Shown: piece by piece, positions 11,172 to 23,521 of the stretch
Numbering within the stretch: the first letter of the stretch is position 1
Layout: each line of letters opens with the position of its first letter
NCBI GenBank assembly: GCA_021234155.1
Contig: JAJEKV010000058.1
Span: forward strand, 1,238,987-1,302,986
Source of the DNA: Isoetes taiwanensis
Taxonomy: Eukaryota > Streptophyta > Lycopodiopsida > Isoetales > Isoetaceae
Length of the DNA stretch: 64,000 nucleotides
Direction of reading: 5' to 3'
The notes under the pieces: model-generated
What the model was told of the DNA's origin: nothing
What the model saw: the letters and a program-made list of their open reading frames with translations, nothing else
The model's database searches: none
Position numbers and translations under genes: made by a program

Positions 11172-11527
11172 ATAGAATAAATGAAAAAAAATGATCCAGC
11201 TCTTCGATTTGCCCTCCTAAAGATAGGTGCCGGACTTTTGAAAGTAAGGTTTTGAATTACACGGGTGATTATTAAGACTCCAGAGGTCGGATTGACATTG
11301 GGGTTTTGGATCTTTGGCTCCAGGCTGAACAAACTATCTGGGAACAGCAGGTATTGCTATGGCAGTTCCGAATCTAGACAAGACCAGATTCAGCAACTAA
11401 GGCTCGATTTACACAGAGCTCGGTATTGGTGGCAGACCGGCCAGTTATGCCTTGGCGCTCAGGTTTCCATGGCAATGCTCATACTCTGCCTTCGGTTGCA
11501 TGCTCGGCCTTGGCGTGCATGTTTTCC

Positions 11528-14347
11528 ATGGGAAGCTCTCTTGGCTATGGCGATGGCAAATCCGGCACCGGCAGAAGGGCTTTAGCAAATCCGACGCTGG
11601 TTTTCATTACTGTTATTCTCTTTTTTGGTTCTTTATCACCTTCATATTACTTTTAGATGCTAGTAGCCACTGATGTGCCTTTGTCTTTTGCAGGTGTTCT
11701 TTGTCATCTGCCCCACATCTAGTTTCAGGAACATTGGTATGAGCTCAAATTACTTCCTCAACTAGTTTTAAGGTGGTCTCCCACTTAATTTAAGGCCTAT
11801 CCTTCCCTCATGTTAGAATGGCCATGTGTATGCCTTGTTGCACGGTGAAAGATACTAGTGAAAGACACTTCAGACCATCAGAATTTGTGGATGATGAGGA
11901 ATTACACTAGTTTGCTATCATATTCTTGATAAATTTTGCTGAACGTATCTCCTAGATTGAGCTCTGATGGTGATTTATTGGCATTCTTATTCTGCTGAGT
12001 GGCTAGATGATTTTGCTGCTAATGTTTCTTTACATCATGGTGAGAAAGAGTTCCAATCATATGGATCATCAGGTTCTCGTGCTCCTGGAACAAAGTAAAC
12101 AAAGTGCTTAATAGGAGGCTTTAATGGAGTTGCTTGGCGTTAATGAACAGGTATCGCCACAGATGCGGAAATGGATAATCACGATGGAATGGATGAAATG
12201 GATAGTCAGGATCATAAACTTCAAAATGGCAATTTTATTGACTGGACTTTAGGTTGGATATAAGTAGTTAATGATAATTATAATGTTATATTGTTGACTC
12301 TAGGAAGACTTGAGCTTGAATTAAAACTTTTTGTCTTGGAGTTCTGCTTTACTGCACTAAAGTGATATAAGTTCAATTTTTCCACTTAGACCATCCAGCA
12401 CTTGGTTTTCACCCATCAAGTAATACGCTTGCTACCACAATTTTATAGTCATCTAAGTATGGCCACTTAACTCCTAAGACAAAGCTTTGTTTCTGGGCAA
12501 AAGACATTACCGTTGAAAAGATTAAGCTGGAAGATCTACAATTGATGCTAAGTCCATTCTCTTAATTCCCTGCCTAAAATGTTAAAAAACATTGCTAGAT
12601 CGGGGGAATGTCCCCTTTGCTGCCACAGTTTTGGGCAGTAGAAATATTGCCATACTCTTAGAACTAACCTCTGTTTTTCGTTGCAAGAACATCCATTGGA
12701 AAGATCATTGAAAGTTCTATAATTGATGCTAGGCATCCATTTCCCCAAATTCCTAGCATAAATGGGTGAAAACAGTGCCAAATCAGACATCATCTTTGTT
12801 GCACCGCGGGGTAGAAGCCATACCTCTAAGGAAAGTTCTATTCTCAGCAAAGAACAGGTATGGAAAAGATCATTGGAAGGTCAGAAATGATACTAGGTGA
12901 ATATTTTCCAAATGCTTATAAATGGGCCAAAAGCACCAATGAGAAACTTCTGTGCTGCTGAGGCATGCAGGTCCAAAAGCGAAGCAGCTGTGAACTGCTA
13001 TTAGGTGAGCCATCGGCATTTAGTGCCGTTGCAAATCATAAAATTGGATATAAGTTGAAATATATTCTAGTTTACATGTTCATTATTATCATCCGTCCAA
13101 GGTCAGTAAGTCCCATCCAGAGTAATATGTTTTGCTGCTTTACAATTTTATAGTCATCTAGAAACATGTTCCGCCAACTTCCAAAACAAAGCTTTGTTTC
13201 CTGCAGAAACATCTGTCAGAAGGTCGCTCAGAAAGATTGAAGGTCTACATTTGATGCTAGACGCCAATTCCTAGCATAAATGTGTCAAAACATTGCCAAA
13301 TCAGGGATTGACTTTGCTGCCACAATTTTACAGTCAAGTAGTAGAAATATGATCAGGGATTGTCTTTGCTGCCACAGTTTACAGTCAAGTAGAAGAGTAG
13401 AAATATGGCCATAATTCTAGGGCAAAGCTCTATTCTCTGTGCAGAGAACATATATCAGAAAGAGATGATTGGGGTGTACAAAATGGCTAGGTATATATTT
13501 TCCAAATGCTTAGCATAAATGTGCTGGCACTAATGAGCTGGAGCAGTAACCAAAGAGCAGGGCTTTTCAATGTAGAGGACATGCAGGTTTGCAATTGGGA
13601 GCACAATGGATTGAAATGAGTTTCTGATAAGAAAATCCTTCTTCCATAAACTAGCTACAACATTGAATAAGGTTTATTTAGTACTTTCCATTTGCTTCTT
13701 GGTTTTCCTCTAAGAGCAAGTAACGATACGAACTTTGTCTGGATGCAAAGTATCTCGGTGAGCAGAAATGCGTCTTTTTCTTGGTTCTACATCTTGCACG
13801 TCTTTTTTCCTGGTTCTACATCTTGCTATGTTTTTGAATGTTGTGAAGGAATGCATGGAATCTTATTGTGAAGCATTAACTGCACCATCATTTTAATCGC
13901 GCTACTATAGGCGATTGCGACTTCTATAGGCGGTATTCTGGGAGGAATGCCTCTTCAAGGCTTTTATTTATGGGAAGATCTCTTGGAGGGTAACAAAGGA
14001 TCTACAATGATAGTAGATGCATATTTTTGAAATACCTTACCTGGTTTGGTCGACGCATCTACGGGGATATGCCGGGACTAATGATACTACTTGAAGAAGT
14101 GGGTGACAAACGCAAGGAAGGGAAAATCGGAACAAATCTGATTCTCCATGCAAGAAGAATTTACAAAATCACAAAGCTCAAGAAACAGGCTCCACCAGAG
14201 CTGGAGCGACCAACTCGCGATGGCAGTACAGAGTACCGGGTTTGTCTCGACTTGTTGAGATTCAATGGGTTCTTTTGTATTGTACTAAAATGTTACCCTT
14301 TGTCCGCAAATGTTAAGTCATGTTCTTGTGTCTACCTGAAAATATAA
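11528..14347 (+). CDS. Probable multi-exon gene of unknown function (exon boundaries inferred)
   Basis: No family recognised. Exon candidates chained by GT-AG signals: 11528-11599 (ATG in CCATGG context; MGSSLGYGDGKSGTGRRALA...), 11694-11736, 11852-11909 (TSERHFRPSEFVDDEEL), all in compatible phase. Then about 12000-12094 (EWLDDFAANVSLHHGEKEF), 12151-12252 (acidic, DAEMDNHDGMDEMDSQDH), 13715-13757, and a terminal exon from 13911. The terminal exon reads AIATSIGGILGGMPLQGFYL and continues into YLTWFGRRIYGDMPGLMILL if one T is restored in the run at 14024-14028, ending Lys/Arg-rich with a stop at 14345-14347. Phase does not match between exons 4 and 5, so an exon is missed or an indel intervenes. 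The large intron at about 12253-13714 holds a tandem array. Several exons are short; the model is provisional. Confidence 0.35.
12480..13560. repeat. Degenerate tandem array inside the presumed intron
   Basis: At least four or five divergent units of roughly 170-330 bp share an ordered set of words: AAGATT/AAGATCATT, CTACAATTGATGCTA, TTCCTAGCATAAATG, AACATTGCCAAATCAGG, and TTTGCTGCCACA followed by TTTTACAGTCA and AGTAGAAATATG. Starts are near 12515, 12700, 12860, 13230 and 13460. At 13300-13425 a shorter sub-unit of about 65 bp is repeated back-to-back. The order of words is conserved while spacing varies, so this is an old array rather than a recent expansion. Confidence 0.7.
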
Positions 14348-15190
14348 AACATGCCGAGCATTGCAACAAGTACAAATCTTAGAAAAAGAACTACCATTGA
14401 AATAGAATGTCAAACAAGAATATCCCAACAAATTGAAGCATATTAAGAGCCAACAAAATAGATAACAAATTTCTTGCACGGTGGTCTTCAATTGATGTGT
14501 TAAAAATGTTGGCATCTCCTGCCCAAACCCAACGTCTCACACAAGCTAACGATGCAAACCCAAATATTGCCTTACATGATAAAGGCAATTTCTTGCATTT
14601 GCTTTTCTATTTTCTTTTTTAAGGAGGCCATGGAATATTACTATTTTTATTTCTCGAGTGGGGTGCATCTTCAGTCCTTGCCACTTCAATTATTCATGCT
14701 CACTTATTCATGCCAATAAAGAGCACGTATATATCTGGTTTGGAAATTTTTTGGCCAATGTTATTTTTGCATTTCTGAGTGAACTTTCAAATCCACGGAT
14801 GTTTACACACTCCACATCACGTTTGCTTTTGTTCCCCATGATTTTTATTTTTTTTTTTTTTTTTTTGTTAATCGCGCTCACACGGTATCTTACATTAATA
14901 ACCTTACATTTTTACTCATTGTCATTGACTATCGATCAAATGGACTATTTGCCAAGTGCTTATTGCATATGTAATAAAAGGATTGAGGCTCTTTTGATTG
15001 TGAACCTTCACGCGATGGTGATTGCGGGTAAGGCCGGACACTAGTTCGCCTTTGCCACCAAGCTTCTAATTTTTGGAAAATCCTTCATATTTATAGTTGT
15101 CTTTGGGTTCAAGAGACTTGAAGCGGGAACCAACTTAGCGTTCCGCATTTTGAACACTGGGGTGACAAAATGTTGTGACCTTGACGCCGC
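14348..15190. other. Intergenic region with a 19-base T tract
   Basis: The only marked feature is T19 at 14848-14866, which could be the poly(A) tail of a minus-strand retroposon whose body would lie to the right. Open frames here are Phe/Leu-rich and low complexity. No gene supported. Confidence 0.4.
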
Positions 15191-15194
15191 TGTC

Positions 15195-16030
15195 CTTCTT
15201 TATGTAATATAAGATATGTTATAGTGCCGACTAATGTTGGATACTTCTTAATGAACTTTCCTACGGGTGATGGCAATTTTTGCATTATAGGGCTATCTAA
15301 TGCGTCTCTTGTATTTAAAATGGTTCAGGTTTGTCTTTTGTTTAGAGTAGCTTGCATTCATTTCCCAAAATTAACTTCGCATTTATTCATAATAATTATA
15401 GCGACAATACGGTATAAGAGTGGTTTCTATTATAAATTTAATTCAAAATGTCGAGTATATATGCGCCTTAATAATTACTATTACTACGATCATGGATTCT
15501 TATATTAACTGGCTGTACAGGGTGCGGCGTTGCGTAGGAAGTGATACAAAGTGATATAAGGCAATGTCACCGAGGAAACATTTGGTTGGATGGAATTGTG
15601 ATTTTTAGAAGATAAACAAATTAGATATTGAGAGGTATATGGTGTGGTTGGTAGGAAGTTTGCGGATGATACTACTATCACCTAATGGAGGTTTGGCTTT
15701 GTATGGCGAACTTTAAAATTTAGGATTGACATTCATTTGGCATTCATAATAAAGTAGTCCACCATAGGTATGACCAAATGATTTAGCACAGATCGTTATT
15801 GTATAAAAAGAAAGGGAATACCATTCATGTCTTGTAAATTTGTGTTGTGATTTTTGCAATAATGTTCTATGACAACCGGGCTTTGGCTACGCATGTTAGT
15901 AGTAGGCAAGGGATCTAAAATGCAAAAGGAAATGATGTTTGTTTGATTTGTTTTGTTGGTCGTACTTAAAATTATGGTTAAAGATTTCACACATAACTCA
16001 AATTGATATGGAGTGAGTTTAGCGATTTGT
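15195..16030. repeat. Dispersed repeat block B, copy 1
   Basis: About 835 bases align collinearly with 46450-47282. Shared words include GATATGTTATAGTGCC, TAATGTTGGATACTT, GTATAAGAGTGGTTTCTA, ACTATTACTACGATCAT, GACCAAATGATTT, AATACCATTCATG and GCAATAATGTTCTATGA. The copies differ by many small indels. In this copy the block is followed directly by a truncated terminal-inverted-repeat element; in the other copy it is followed by a different repeat. Possibly an LTR of the minus-strand element whose leader is at 46.2-46.4 kb. Confidence 0.75.
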
Positions 16031-16320
16031 AGTGGTTTTGGATTGCATATTCACCGCGGGGGTTACTCGGAATGGGCATATTTGCCTTTATTCCAGATCT
16101 AGACGTGTATAGCGATCCTGGATTTGTGGGAGTATGCATGATACCAGGATTTTTATCATATATTAAAGTAAGGTTTGCAAAATACTACTATAAAGTTTGA
16201 AGAATATGTATAATGGTGTTAATTTTGTACACATGTATTGTAAATATATTTTGGGGCTCTCGCTGCGTGCGTAACCCCGATGTGAATATGCAAACAAAGA
16301 GGGTTTAGCCAATAGTGATT
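16031..16320. mobile_element. Terminal-inverted-repeat element T, copy 1 (left end truncated)
   Basis: The inner parts of the inverted ends pair: GCATATTCAC...GGGGTTAC at about 16045-16066 and its reverse complement at about 16271-16290. The core shares GGGGCTCTCGCTGC and the spacing of the 34.4-kb and 42.2-kb copies. The outer left end is missing because repeat block B abuts it. The 270 bases to the right (including TTTGGGCCCTTGAGG near 16412) also match the right flank of the 34-kb copy. Confidence 0.6.
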
Positions 16321-18765
16321 TTATTTACTTAAGTAGTGTTAAAATGCAATGGTTAGTGTTAATAATGTTAATGGTGCACTTTGTGTGTTGATTGTTTATA
16401 TTAAAAAAATTTGGGCCCTTGAGGACTAACTAGCTAAACATAGATAAACTTTATAGGCCAATTGATGCTACATTTTTATGTAAAGTGTGTAAGTGCCAAG
16501 AGAAATATACACTATAGGGTTGTTTATGTAGTACATAAGAAGTGCCAAAATATAAACAATTGTAAGAATATGATAAATTTGCTTTTGCGAGTCACGACCA
16601 TCAAATAATGTAAGAACAAAAGAACAAAGGATATGTAAGAAATGCATGGATAAAGGATCTTATTTCAACACCACAATCTCTCACTTAGAGGCATTTGCAC
16701 CATTAAATGTCGAGAACACATATAGCAAATGTGTATATGATACACATAAAAACATTGAACTTGGCGGCAAGCGCTAATGAAAATTCAAATATCTATTTCA
16801 TCAAATATCCTATTTCAACATGACAAGTATCTCGTAGCCAATTCATCATGTGAAGGTTGATGGATTACAAATAGTTAAAATAGATTCACCTTTCATGCAG
16901 GGCATTAGAGAGCTATAATGCTTTGGGCTTGTCGAGAAGCATTTACATCTGAAATACGTACACATTGCATTTCATGAAATCCTCACTTTGAGACAACTTT
17001 ATTTTCTTTAAAAGCATCTTCACAGGATTTTTGCATTACCATATATTACAAAAGGCGGTCGGACATCCAAGGCTCACAGTTCGGATGACTTCTCACCTTC
17101 AGCTTACAATCCTCACATTGAATAAATGAGATGACGGGGGTATAACATTCATGTGAAATCTTGAAGTTCAAGCGAGAAACACATGCGTTTAAAGGCAATC
17201 TAAAGAAGATTATTCAAATCCAGATATTGAAGCTGGCAGTAGCTAGAAAGCGAAAAAAAGATGCAGCGGTCGTCGACAACATAAACCGAGGGGATTTAAT
17301 CTATGTGAGCGTGTTGAAGAAAAATACCTCGGTTCTAACCCGAAGCCGGTCCAACAACATTTGAAGCCCACGGTCTGAAGGGCAAACAATATAGGAGAAA
17401 GCGACATCTTTAGCGATTGTCTTTTCTTTTTTTTGTAAGCTTCTTAATCTTTCTAGCAACGAACAGCGATAACCTTAGGCGGCAACTCTGTAGATAAGCA
17501 TAGAGATTTTTTAACTTATGGGCTATGGAGGATCTTGGATTAGGACCAATTACAAAAAGGATACTGAAGCGAGGCACCTCTGTCACTTTCGAAAATATTC
17601 TCCCTTTTCTCTGTTTAGAGCTTCTTGATCCCCAACTCGATTTCATGTTCTTGATCCTCATTTGTAAGAAGAAGTATGGCACATGCTAAAAGATGTGAAA
17701 TCACTTCTTCTTGCTTGGAAACCACTGAGCGATATCGCGTGATGCAGCGAGACTCATCATCTTGATAAAGCAGGGATTATAAATCTTATCTTTCAAGATC
17801 GCGAGAAACACAATAAGGCATACATTACACCTATCGAGGCTGAAATCAACATATGGAGGCGTTTCTATACAAGCTCAAAATCAAAAGTAGTTAGCCCACT
17901 TTAAGCCTTTAGCCCTCACCTGACTTGACTCCTAGCCAAAATATTGTGTGCGTAAAAGCAGGAGAATATTCGGGGTATTTTTAAGCCTATATTTTTATAG
18001 GGCGAGGCTCGTAGCTCTTTGCCATGTAGAATAAATAACTTGAAGTGGTTCACGGCACAGCCGATATTTTCTTGCTTGCTAAGATAAAGTAAAAGCTGGC
18101 CAACTATGAAATTTTTATTTTGCTACATTAACAAATTGGCTCAGAACAGGAATTTATTGTTGGTTAACTATAGGAACTTCGCGTTTCTTTGTGGACCATT
18201 CCTTATATGAGGAACACAAGGCGATCCATTTTGACCCGATCTTGATAAGCTCATGCCTCGTAATGCGTACTAAGGTCGCCAAAGTATTACTCAACTATAA
18301 GTGGCGATTCTTAGATGGACATGTGAGTGAGAGATGTAATATAGCCACCCCTTACCATTAAAATTTACCTTAGATTCCTGGTGGCTGCACCGATAAGTTT
18401 TTTTCCGCGTGCAAAAATGAATTGGCCGCACTCATAGCGGTTAGTAAATATCGAGATTGGCTACTAGCGAGTAAAATGTACAAATTAGGTGTTTTGGCCG
18501 GCCACTACCCTTACGATGCGAGGGCATGAGCGTATCCTACTGCGGCGTGGCCAACCATTTATGAAAGGTATGAATGTGTGTGGCCAGAATACTAAAAATA
18601 TACTGGAATATTCGCTTCCATCGACCGGGAATCATCCGATTACTTGAGGTTATGGAAGCCTAAGCGAGGAGAACGGTTAACATATTCAAGGGTGAGACAT
18701 GCTGGCGGAACACTCCATGCATGAATCGACGAGGAATAGGGGTGCATATCTTCCGCTTATCTTGT
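16321..18765. other. Intergenic, no supported gene
   Basis: The first 270 bases are the right flank shared with the T element at 34.7-35.0 kb. Beyond about 16600 there are only weak open frames: a Lys-rich one at 17161-17364 and a basic one on the minus strand at 17410-17682. Neither has a recognised motif. The stretch could include LINE ORF1 or other decayed retroelement sequence. Confidence 0.35.
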
Positions 18766-18796
18766 GGGCGTTAAAAACTATTCTATTCTATTATTC
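18766..18796 (+). repeat. Non-LTR-type 3' tail with TTCTA repeats
   Basis: GGGCGTTAAAAACTATTC followed by TTCTA repeats. The same junction (GACGTTAAAAACTCTATTC then TTCTA repeats) ends the LINE fragment at 51.97 kb. I read it as the 3' terminus of a short plus-strand non-LTR copy whose body upstream of 18766 is too decayed to recognise. Confidence 0.4.
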
Positions 18797-19221
18797 ATAG
18801 CTTTATATCATCGAAATCAGCTTACAAAAAATAATGGTTGTGTTAGGGAAAAAATTAAGCATACCATATATTTTCCTGCCATGGTTTGGCTATTTTTCAA
18901 AATTTTACGATATTTTATGATATACATTTGTATTATTATTATGTATTTGGACTTGAGTAAGAAAACTTTTTGAATTGAGTACTAGAAAATTCCACTTAAC
19001 TATTTTTCCTAACTAAACAAGAAGCAAAAAACATAAATTCTATAGTTTTTAAGATATATTGTACTACAATTACAAATAATAATCAACAATCAAGGGAATA
19101 TAATAATATTAAAAACTTTTAACATGGCTCATAACAAAAGGGAAGCATTTGATTCTGAATTCCATAATTTCAGTAGAAACCACTATAGAGGAACCCCATA
19201 AAAAGGTAACCACTCAACATT

Positions 19222-19612
19222 TTGAATAAAGACAAAGAGAAGAACCATCCGTGTGCTGCTCTAGCAAATGCAATGAGGGCCCTCGATCAATCTTTGGAGC
19301 CTTTCGGTCTTCAACTCCTTGGAGCAACGCCGGCATTACAAAGAATGACTTGGGTGCAAGGAACGAGTGGAACATACTCAAAACAAAGTGGCGACCACTC
19401 ATGTCTGAGAACAAGTGAATTCCGGAGATGTGAACAAGAAGAGGTGGAGCTAATGGTTTACATTACACCCTGCGTGTTCTTCTAGAAGCGAAGCAAGGAG
19501 GGAGATTGAGGAGCGAAGCGGCATTGGCTGGGAGAAGGGGATTTAAGGTTGCTGACTCTGGCTTGGGGAGCAGCGACTCGACCACACAAGCGAGGGAGGA
19601 AGAGGGCGATTG
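19222..19612 (+). pseudogene. LINE-B ORF1 tail
   Basis: Coding-like remnants immediately upstream of ORF2. A first frame (19222-19485) includes ANAMRALDQSLEPFGLQLLG. After a slip, an overlapping frame reads LHYTLRVLLEAKQGG and a Gly/Arg/Ser tail that stops near 19612, about 40 bases before the ORF2 ATG. Position is the main reason to call it ORF1. No RRM or zinc knuckle is visible. Confidence 0.4.
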
Positions 19613-19649
19613 AGGGGCTTGGCTGGCGGTGAATTTCTTCTTCCCCTCC

Positions 19650-22600
19650 ATGAAAGTTGCTACATAGAATTTAAGAGGGATCAGGGAGCCCTCAAGAGGC
19701 AAGAGATGCTTGACTCTTCTGTCGAGGTGATGAGAACGAATCTACTCTTGATACAAGAACATAGACTAAACTGAAGTTTGGAGCAAATTGGCTAGGAATT
19801 GGATTGGCTGAGGGGTATAACTCCTTAGCTCTCTCAAGCAAAAGCTGGCACCAAGAGGGTATCTTGCTTCTCTCTGGAGGAACATAAAGGTTATGAAGCA
19901 CATACATTAGTAATTGGTAGATGGCAAAAACAGTACAATAGAAACAAATCGATCCGGAACAATTGGGTGTCATCAACATTTATGCACTCCAACTCTCCCG
20001 ATTGAGAGAGCACAAATGTGGAAATTAAGGCCATGTGGATGAATGGGCGAAGCCTCAATCCAGGTGGATCTTGGGTGGAGACCTAAACGCATGGCACCGA
20101 TTGGGATCAAAAAGTGATAGGCCTTACTTGAGGAATCTAACAAGGAGAATGGGGAAGAAAACTTGCTAAGTAGCAGCGGTCACAAGGGGCTGATCCCTCC
20201 CTCCGTGGCACTCATGGGCAATAAAGCAAAAGGAGAGAGTCTCTTTGCCCTACTTGGACGATTTTATTTACCAAACAAAAGAGGTAATTTGTTAGAGGGT
20301 TGTTATGTGGAAATGACGTAACTTACACACATTCAGATCACTTGCATGAGATCTTTGATGCTCAAAGGCAAGTCAAATGTAAACCTAAATCCAATACACC
20401 TTTTAAGTTCAATACGACTTTCTCAACAAAAGGAGTTTTGTCTTGCTAGATATTTTATCGACTCTGGGCTTCGTACTCATCTTGCCAAAGTATGCTAAGG
20501 TGGAACAAAAAGAATCAAGAAAGGGAGATAAAGGTTTGGATTAAAATGTGAGGCGATTGTAAGAGCGCTGCATTTAAGCGATCCCAAAGCAAGGTTGTGT
20601 GGCGAATAAATAGTTGAAGGCAAAGGTTGTTGAATAATCCAAAGAGATGGCACCTTGCATGCAATGGAAGCAGTTAGAAAATGAAATTAAAGCGAAGGAG
20701 TACCCAGAGGCCAAGGGGAGCAGCAATACGCTCTAAAACTACAGAACCTATGGGGGGAGAATTGATGAGGATTCTAGATGTTTTAGGATGGCGGTTCTAG
20801 GTTGGCATCAAATGGAATCAGCGAAGTAATACATAGCGAGTTTTGGAATGTGTGAAGATCCAAAAGCGATTGAAGCTACTTTGTGGACAAAATTTAGTAA
20901 AACTCTTTGATGAATCAGTCACACCTCCCTCTTTGTACAACAAGGTCTCTTAGATGCCTTAAACACTTACAATACAAGGAGGAATTCTCTCATCCCCACA
21001 AGAGAATGAACTCATTATGTGATATTACCATGAATGAGATCTTCTAGCGATCTCTTCCATGTGTCAAAGTCACCCGAGGACACGATGGGTCTAGGTTTTC
21101 TAAATTTTGGGACCTTCTAGGCGGAAATTCTCCTAACGGTGTCAGTGCTTGGGCAGAGTAGATCTCTCTCCATCCATCAATTGCTACAGGTTTTATCAAC
21201 GCTTATCCAAAGATAGAGCTTCCAAATTTCATGAATAGGCAGCCTATGCGGCTCTACTCACAAAAAATCTTGTACAAGATATATACAAAGAAGCTAATAG
21301 CTAGGCGAAACATGCGCGGAAGAATTATGGGGGCGAGAAGCGGTCAGCTTTTCTTACTTTTGGGCGTTCTATACACTTGACAACTTCACCTTTATGGCGA
21401 TTGAAGAGGTATGAATTGGGCTTCAAGACTTCTAAGCAAAAAATGTGTCCTTTTAAAAAGTTAGATTTTGCAAGGCATATAAATACTATCAGATGGGATA
21501 CTGTGATCAAAAATTTTGGACAAACTCAAGATGGCAAGAGGGAGCACAAAGAGGTCATTCTAGATGCTCTTAAGGAGGAGGGCTGCTTGGCGGTGCATCA
21601 ATCATCAGCAAATGGGTGTCCCACCAAGATGTTCAGCAAAAAGAGGTGTATGCAGCGGGGAGCTGCCCACTAGCTCGGTATCTATTTTTGATGGTAGCAC
21701 ATCTGTGGAAGCTCTATGATGAAGAAAAATCAGCCCAATTAGGACACATAAAAAGGGGCGCTTTCGATATCCCTCGGTGATTCAAATGAGCAATTGCCCC
21801 TCTAATGCAATTTCTTGACGACACTTTGCATTCATAAGGTACATGATGATCTTAGCATCCAAAATTTCGAGATATGATAAGAATTTCTCTTTGATTCACG
21901 GAGGGTATTGAGTTGAACCACGGTAAGTGCTCCAATCATTTTGGCCTTTTCTGCGAGCGGTTGATCCGGTTCTCCAAAGCCTAAACGCTGAAAATATTGT
22001 GTATTGTCAGGAGGCCTTTTACACTCCAGAATTCCTCTCGATCCAGTCCCAGCGAGCCTCCCAGAGGTTTGTGGAGACCCTATCTTGGACAAATTGAAGA
22101 AAAAAAGCAAGCATTTGAAATTGACTAAATCCCTCACACTAAAATTTGGTAGGATAGCGGTATGCAATCTCTTGATATTGGGATCTCATGTCTATCTCTC
22201 TAGCATCCTTATTGGTCCCTATAGAAGTATGTATGCTCCTAGGCAAATGGAAAGAGTTATGAGAATTTTTATGGAATGGAGCACACCTAAGTTGGCATGG
22301 GCGGGTATGTAGGAACAAGCGGATGGAGATGCGGGATTAAAGGTAGATACCAAGCAATTGCCTTAGGAGGCGAAACAAGTATGGAGGAAGGCTTTGAACA
22401 AGAGCATATCTCACACCGCCCATCGCGATTTATAAGGCCATGCCTTAGCTTCGTCTACCAATTAGGCAAACCGTCCATACATATGCGGCTACTTAACTTC
22501 CGGCATATTATGATTTTAAAATTGTACATGTACATCAGCCATGATGAAATCTATATCCTGCGTGGATTTAGGGGTAACCAAGATCTTTAGGCAGAGAGAT

Positions 22601-23260
22601 CTTCCTTGTTTAGGCCTGATTGTGGGCATTCAATGATACGGAACAATAAACTAAGTGATAGAAATGACCAGCCAAATTGGCCCATATACCATCCTAGACT
22701 TTGCTTCAAATTGGGAAGCGGTGATTGAGCTCAATGATCACGGGAATCACGATTACAGGAATGCAGAGAGCATGGACTTCAATAAAAGATATCCTTTGGC
22801 GTGCTTGAGGAAATAGGAGCTCTTTGAGGTCTATTCTAAGAAGGTGGATGTTTTTCTCGGGGAGAACTAGGATCACGAAGGGAGTAGACATCTGGAATGA
22901 CAATGGATCAACAATTGACCGCGTCTGAGGTCAGCCTGAGATCTACCAAAAGCTTCTAGCAAGGGGACCCTTCAAGGCGGGAAGGAGTGGGTCTGGGGCA
23001 GGGAGACTTGATCCCTCATCTTGTTAAGAAATCTTGGGATTCTTGGGGTGCTCAAAAATTCAGGTTTTATATGGATGAAAGCAGCAGAGGATTTCAACCC
23101 TCTCACGATTACTAGAAAGAAGGAAAGTATGTAGTTACCTTGAGGCAGTTGTTGTCCCATAGGATGTGCAATGGAAGATGTAAATCATATGTTTTTGTAC
23201 AAAATCAGCGGTTACGGGCATGGGCTATGCCATCTTGAGCTTAGATCTCTTGAGATGATC
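19650..23260 (+). pseudogene. LINE-B ORF2: endonuclease, reverse transcriptase, zf-RVT
   Basis: The ATG at 19650 starts MKVAT-NLRGIREPSRGKR (one stop), the endonuclease N-terminus. LLIQEH is near 19748 and GVINIYA near 19960, and LGGDLNAW lies at about 20070-20094, all endonuclease motifs. In the RT, PGHDGSRF is around 21075, KLDFAR...IRWD at 21458-21502, an eroded QGCPL-type block near 21650-21690 and the catalytic FLDDT at about 21810-21825. The thumb region reads LTLKFGRIAVCNLLILGSHV at 22137-22196. The zinc-binding end is at 23040-23210 with FFIWMK-like and EDVNHMFL blocks. The frame changes many times, so the gene is dead. Confidence 0.75.
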
Positions 23261-23521
23261 TAAAATGGCCATTGAGAATTCTCACCCGAAATAGATCAAA
23301 GTGAAGCCCCGGAGATCTATGATAGTGATAACTTTTTATGGAGATTAATAAGGCTTTACCGGGTGTGATGTCTCCATGGATCAAAGGCATAGATCACAAG
23401 AGAATCATAGCAACATTCAATTTCGAGACCAACAGCCTTGATGGGTATTTCCTGCCACGGGGAAAACATGGAATTTTACGGTTATGATAGGAGTTTGACA
23501 AGTCGGCCAGGTAAAGGGTTC

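Larger units (their letters stand above)
19210..23260 (+). mobile_element. Nearly full-length ORF2 of a second L1-type LINE (LINE-B), decayed
   Basis: A tail of ORF1 precedes an ORF2 that carries endonuclease, RT, thumb and zinc-binding regions in the right order over about 3.6 kb, the normal length for plant L1 ORF2. No poly(A) tail is visible, and the right end at about 23260 is set by the last recognisable protein block. LINE-B is distinct in sequence from LINE-A. Stops and slips occur throughout. Confidence 0.75.

Noticed and set aside
11500-11620. Resemblance of FSMGSSLGYGDGKSGTG to the V-ATPase proteolipid pattern FSxMGAAYGxAKSGxG
   Set aside because: The match covers under 20 residues, needs a gap, and no second TM or the essential acidic residue of the c-subunit follows.
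12480-13560. CRISPR-like array
   Set aside because: Units are long, diverged and irregular with no constant short repeat and spacers; the genome context is a plant nuclear one.
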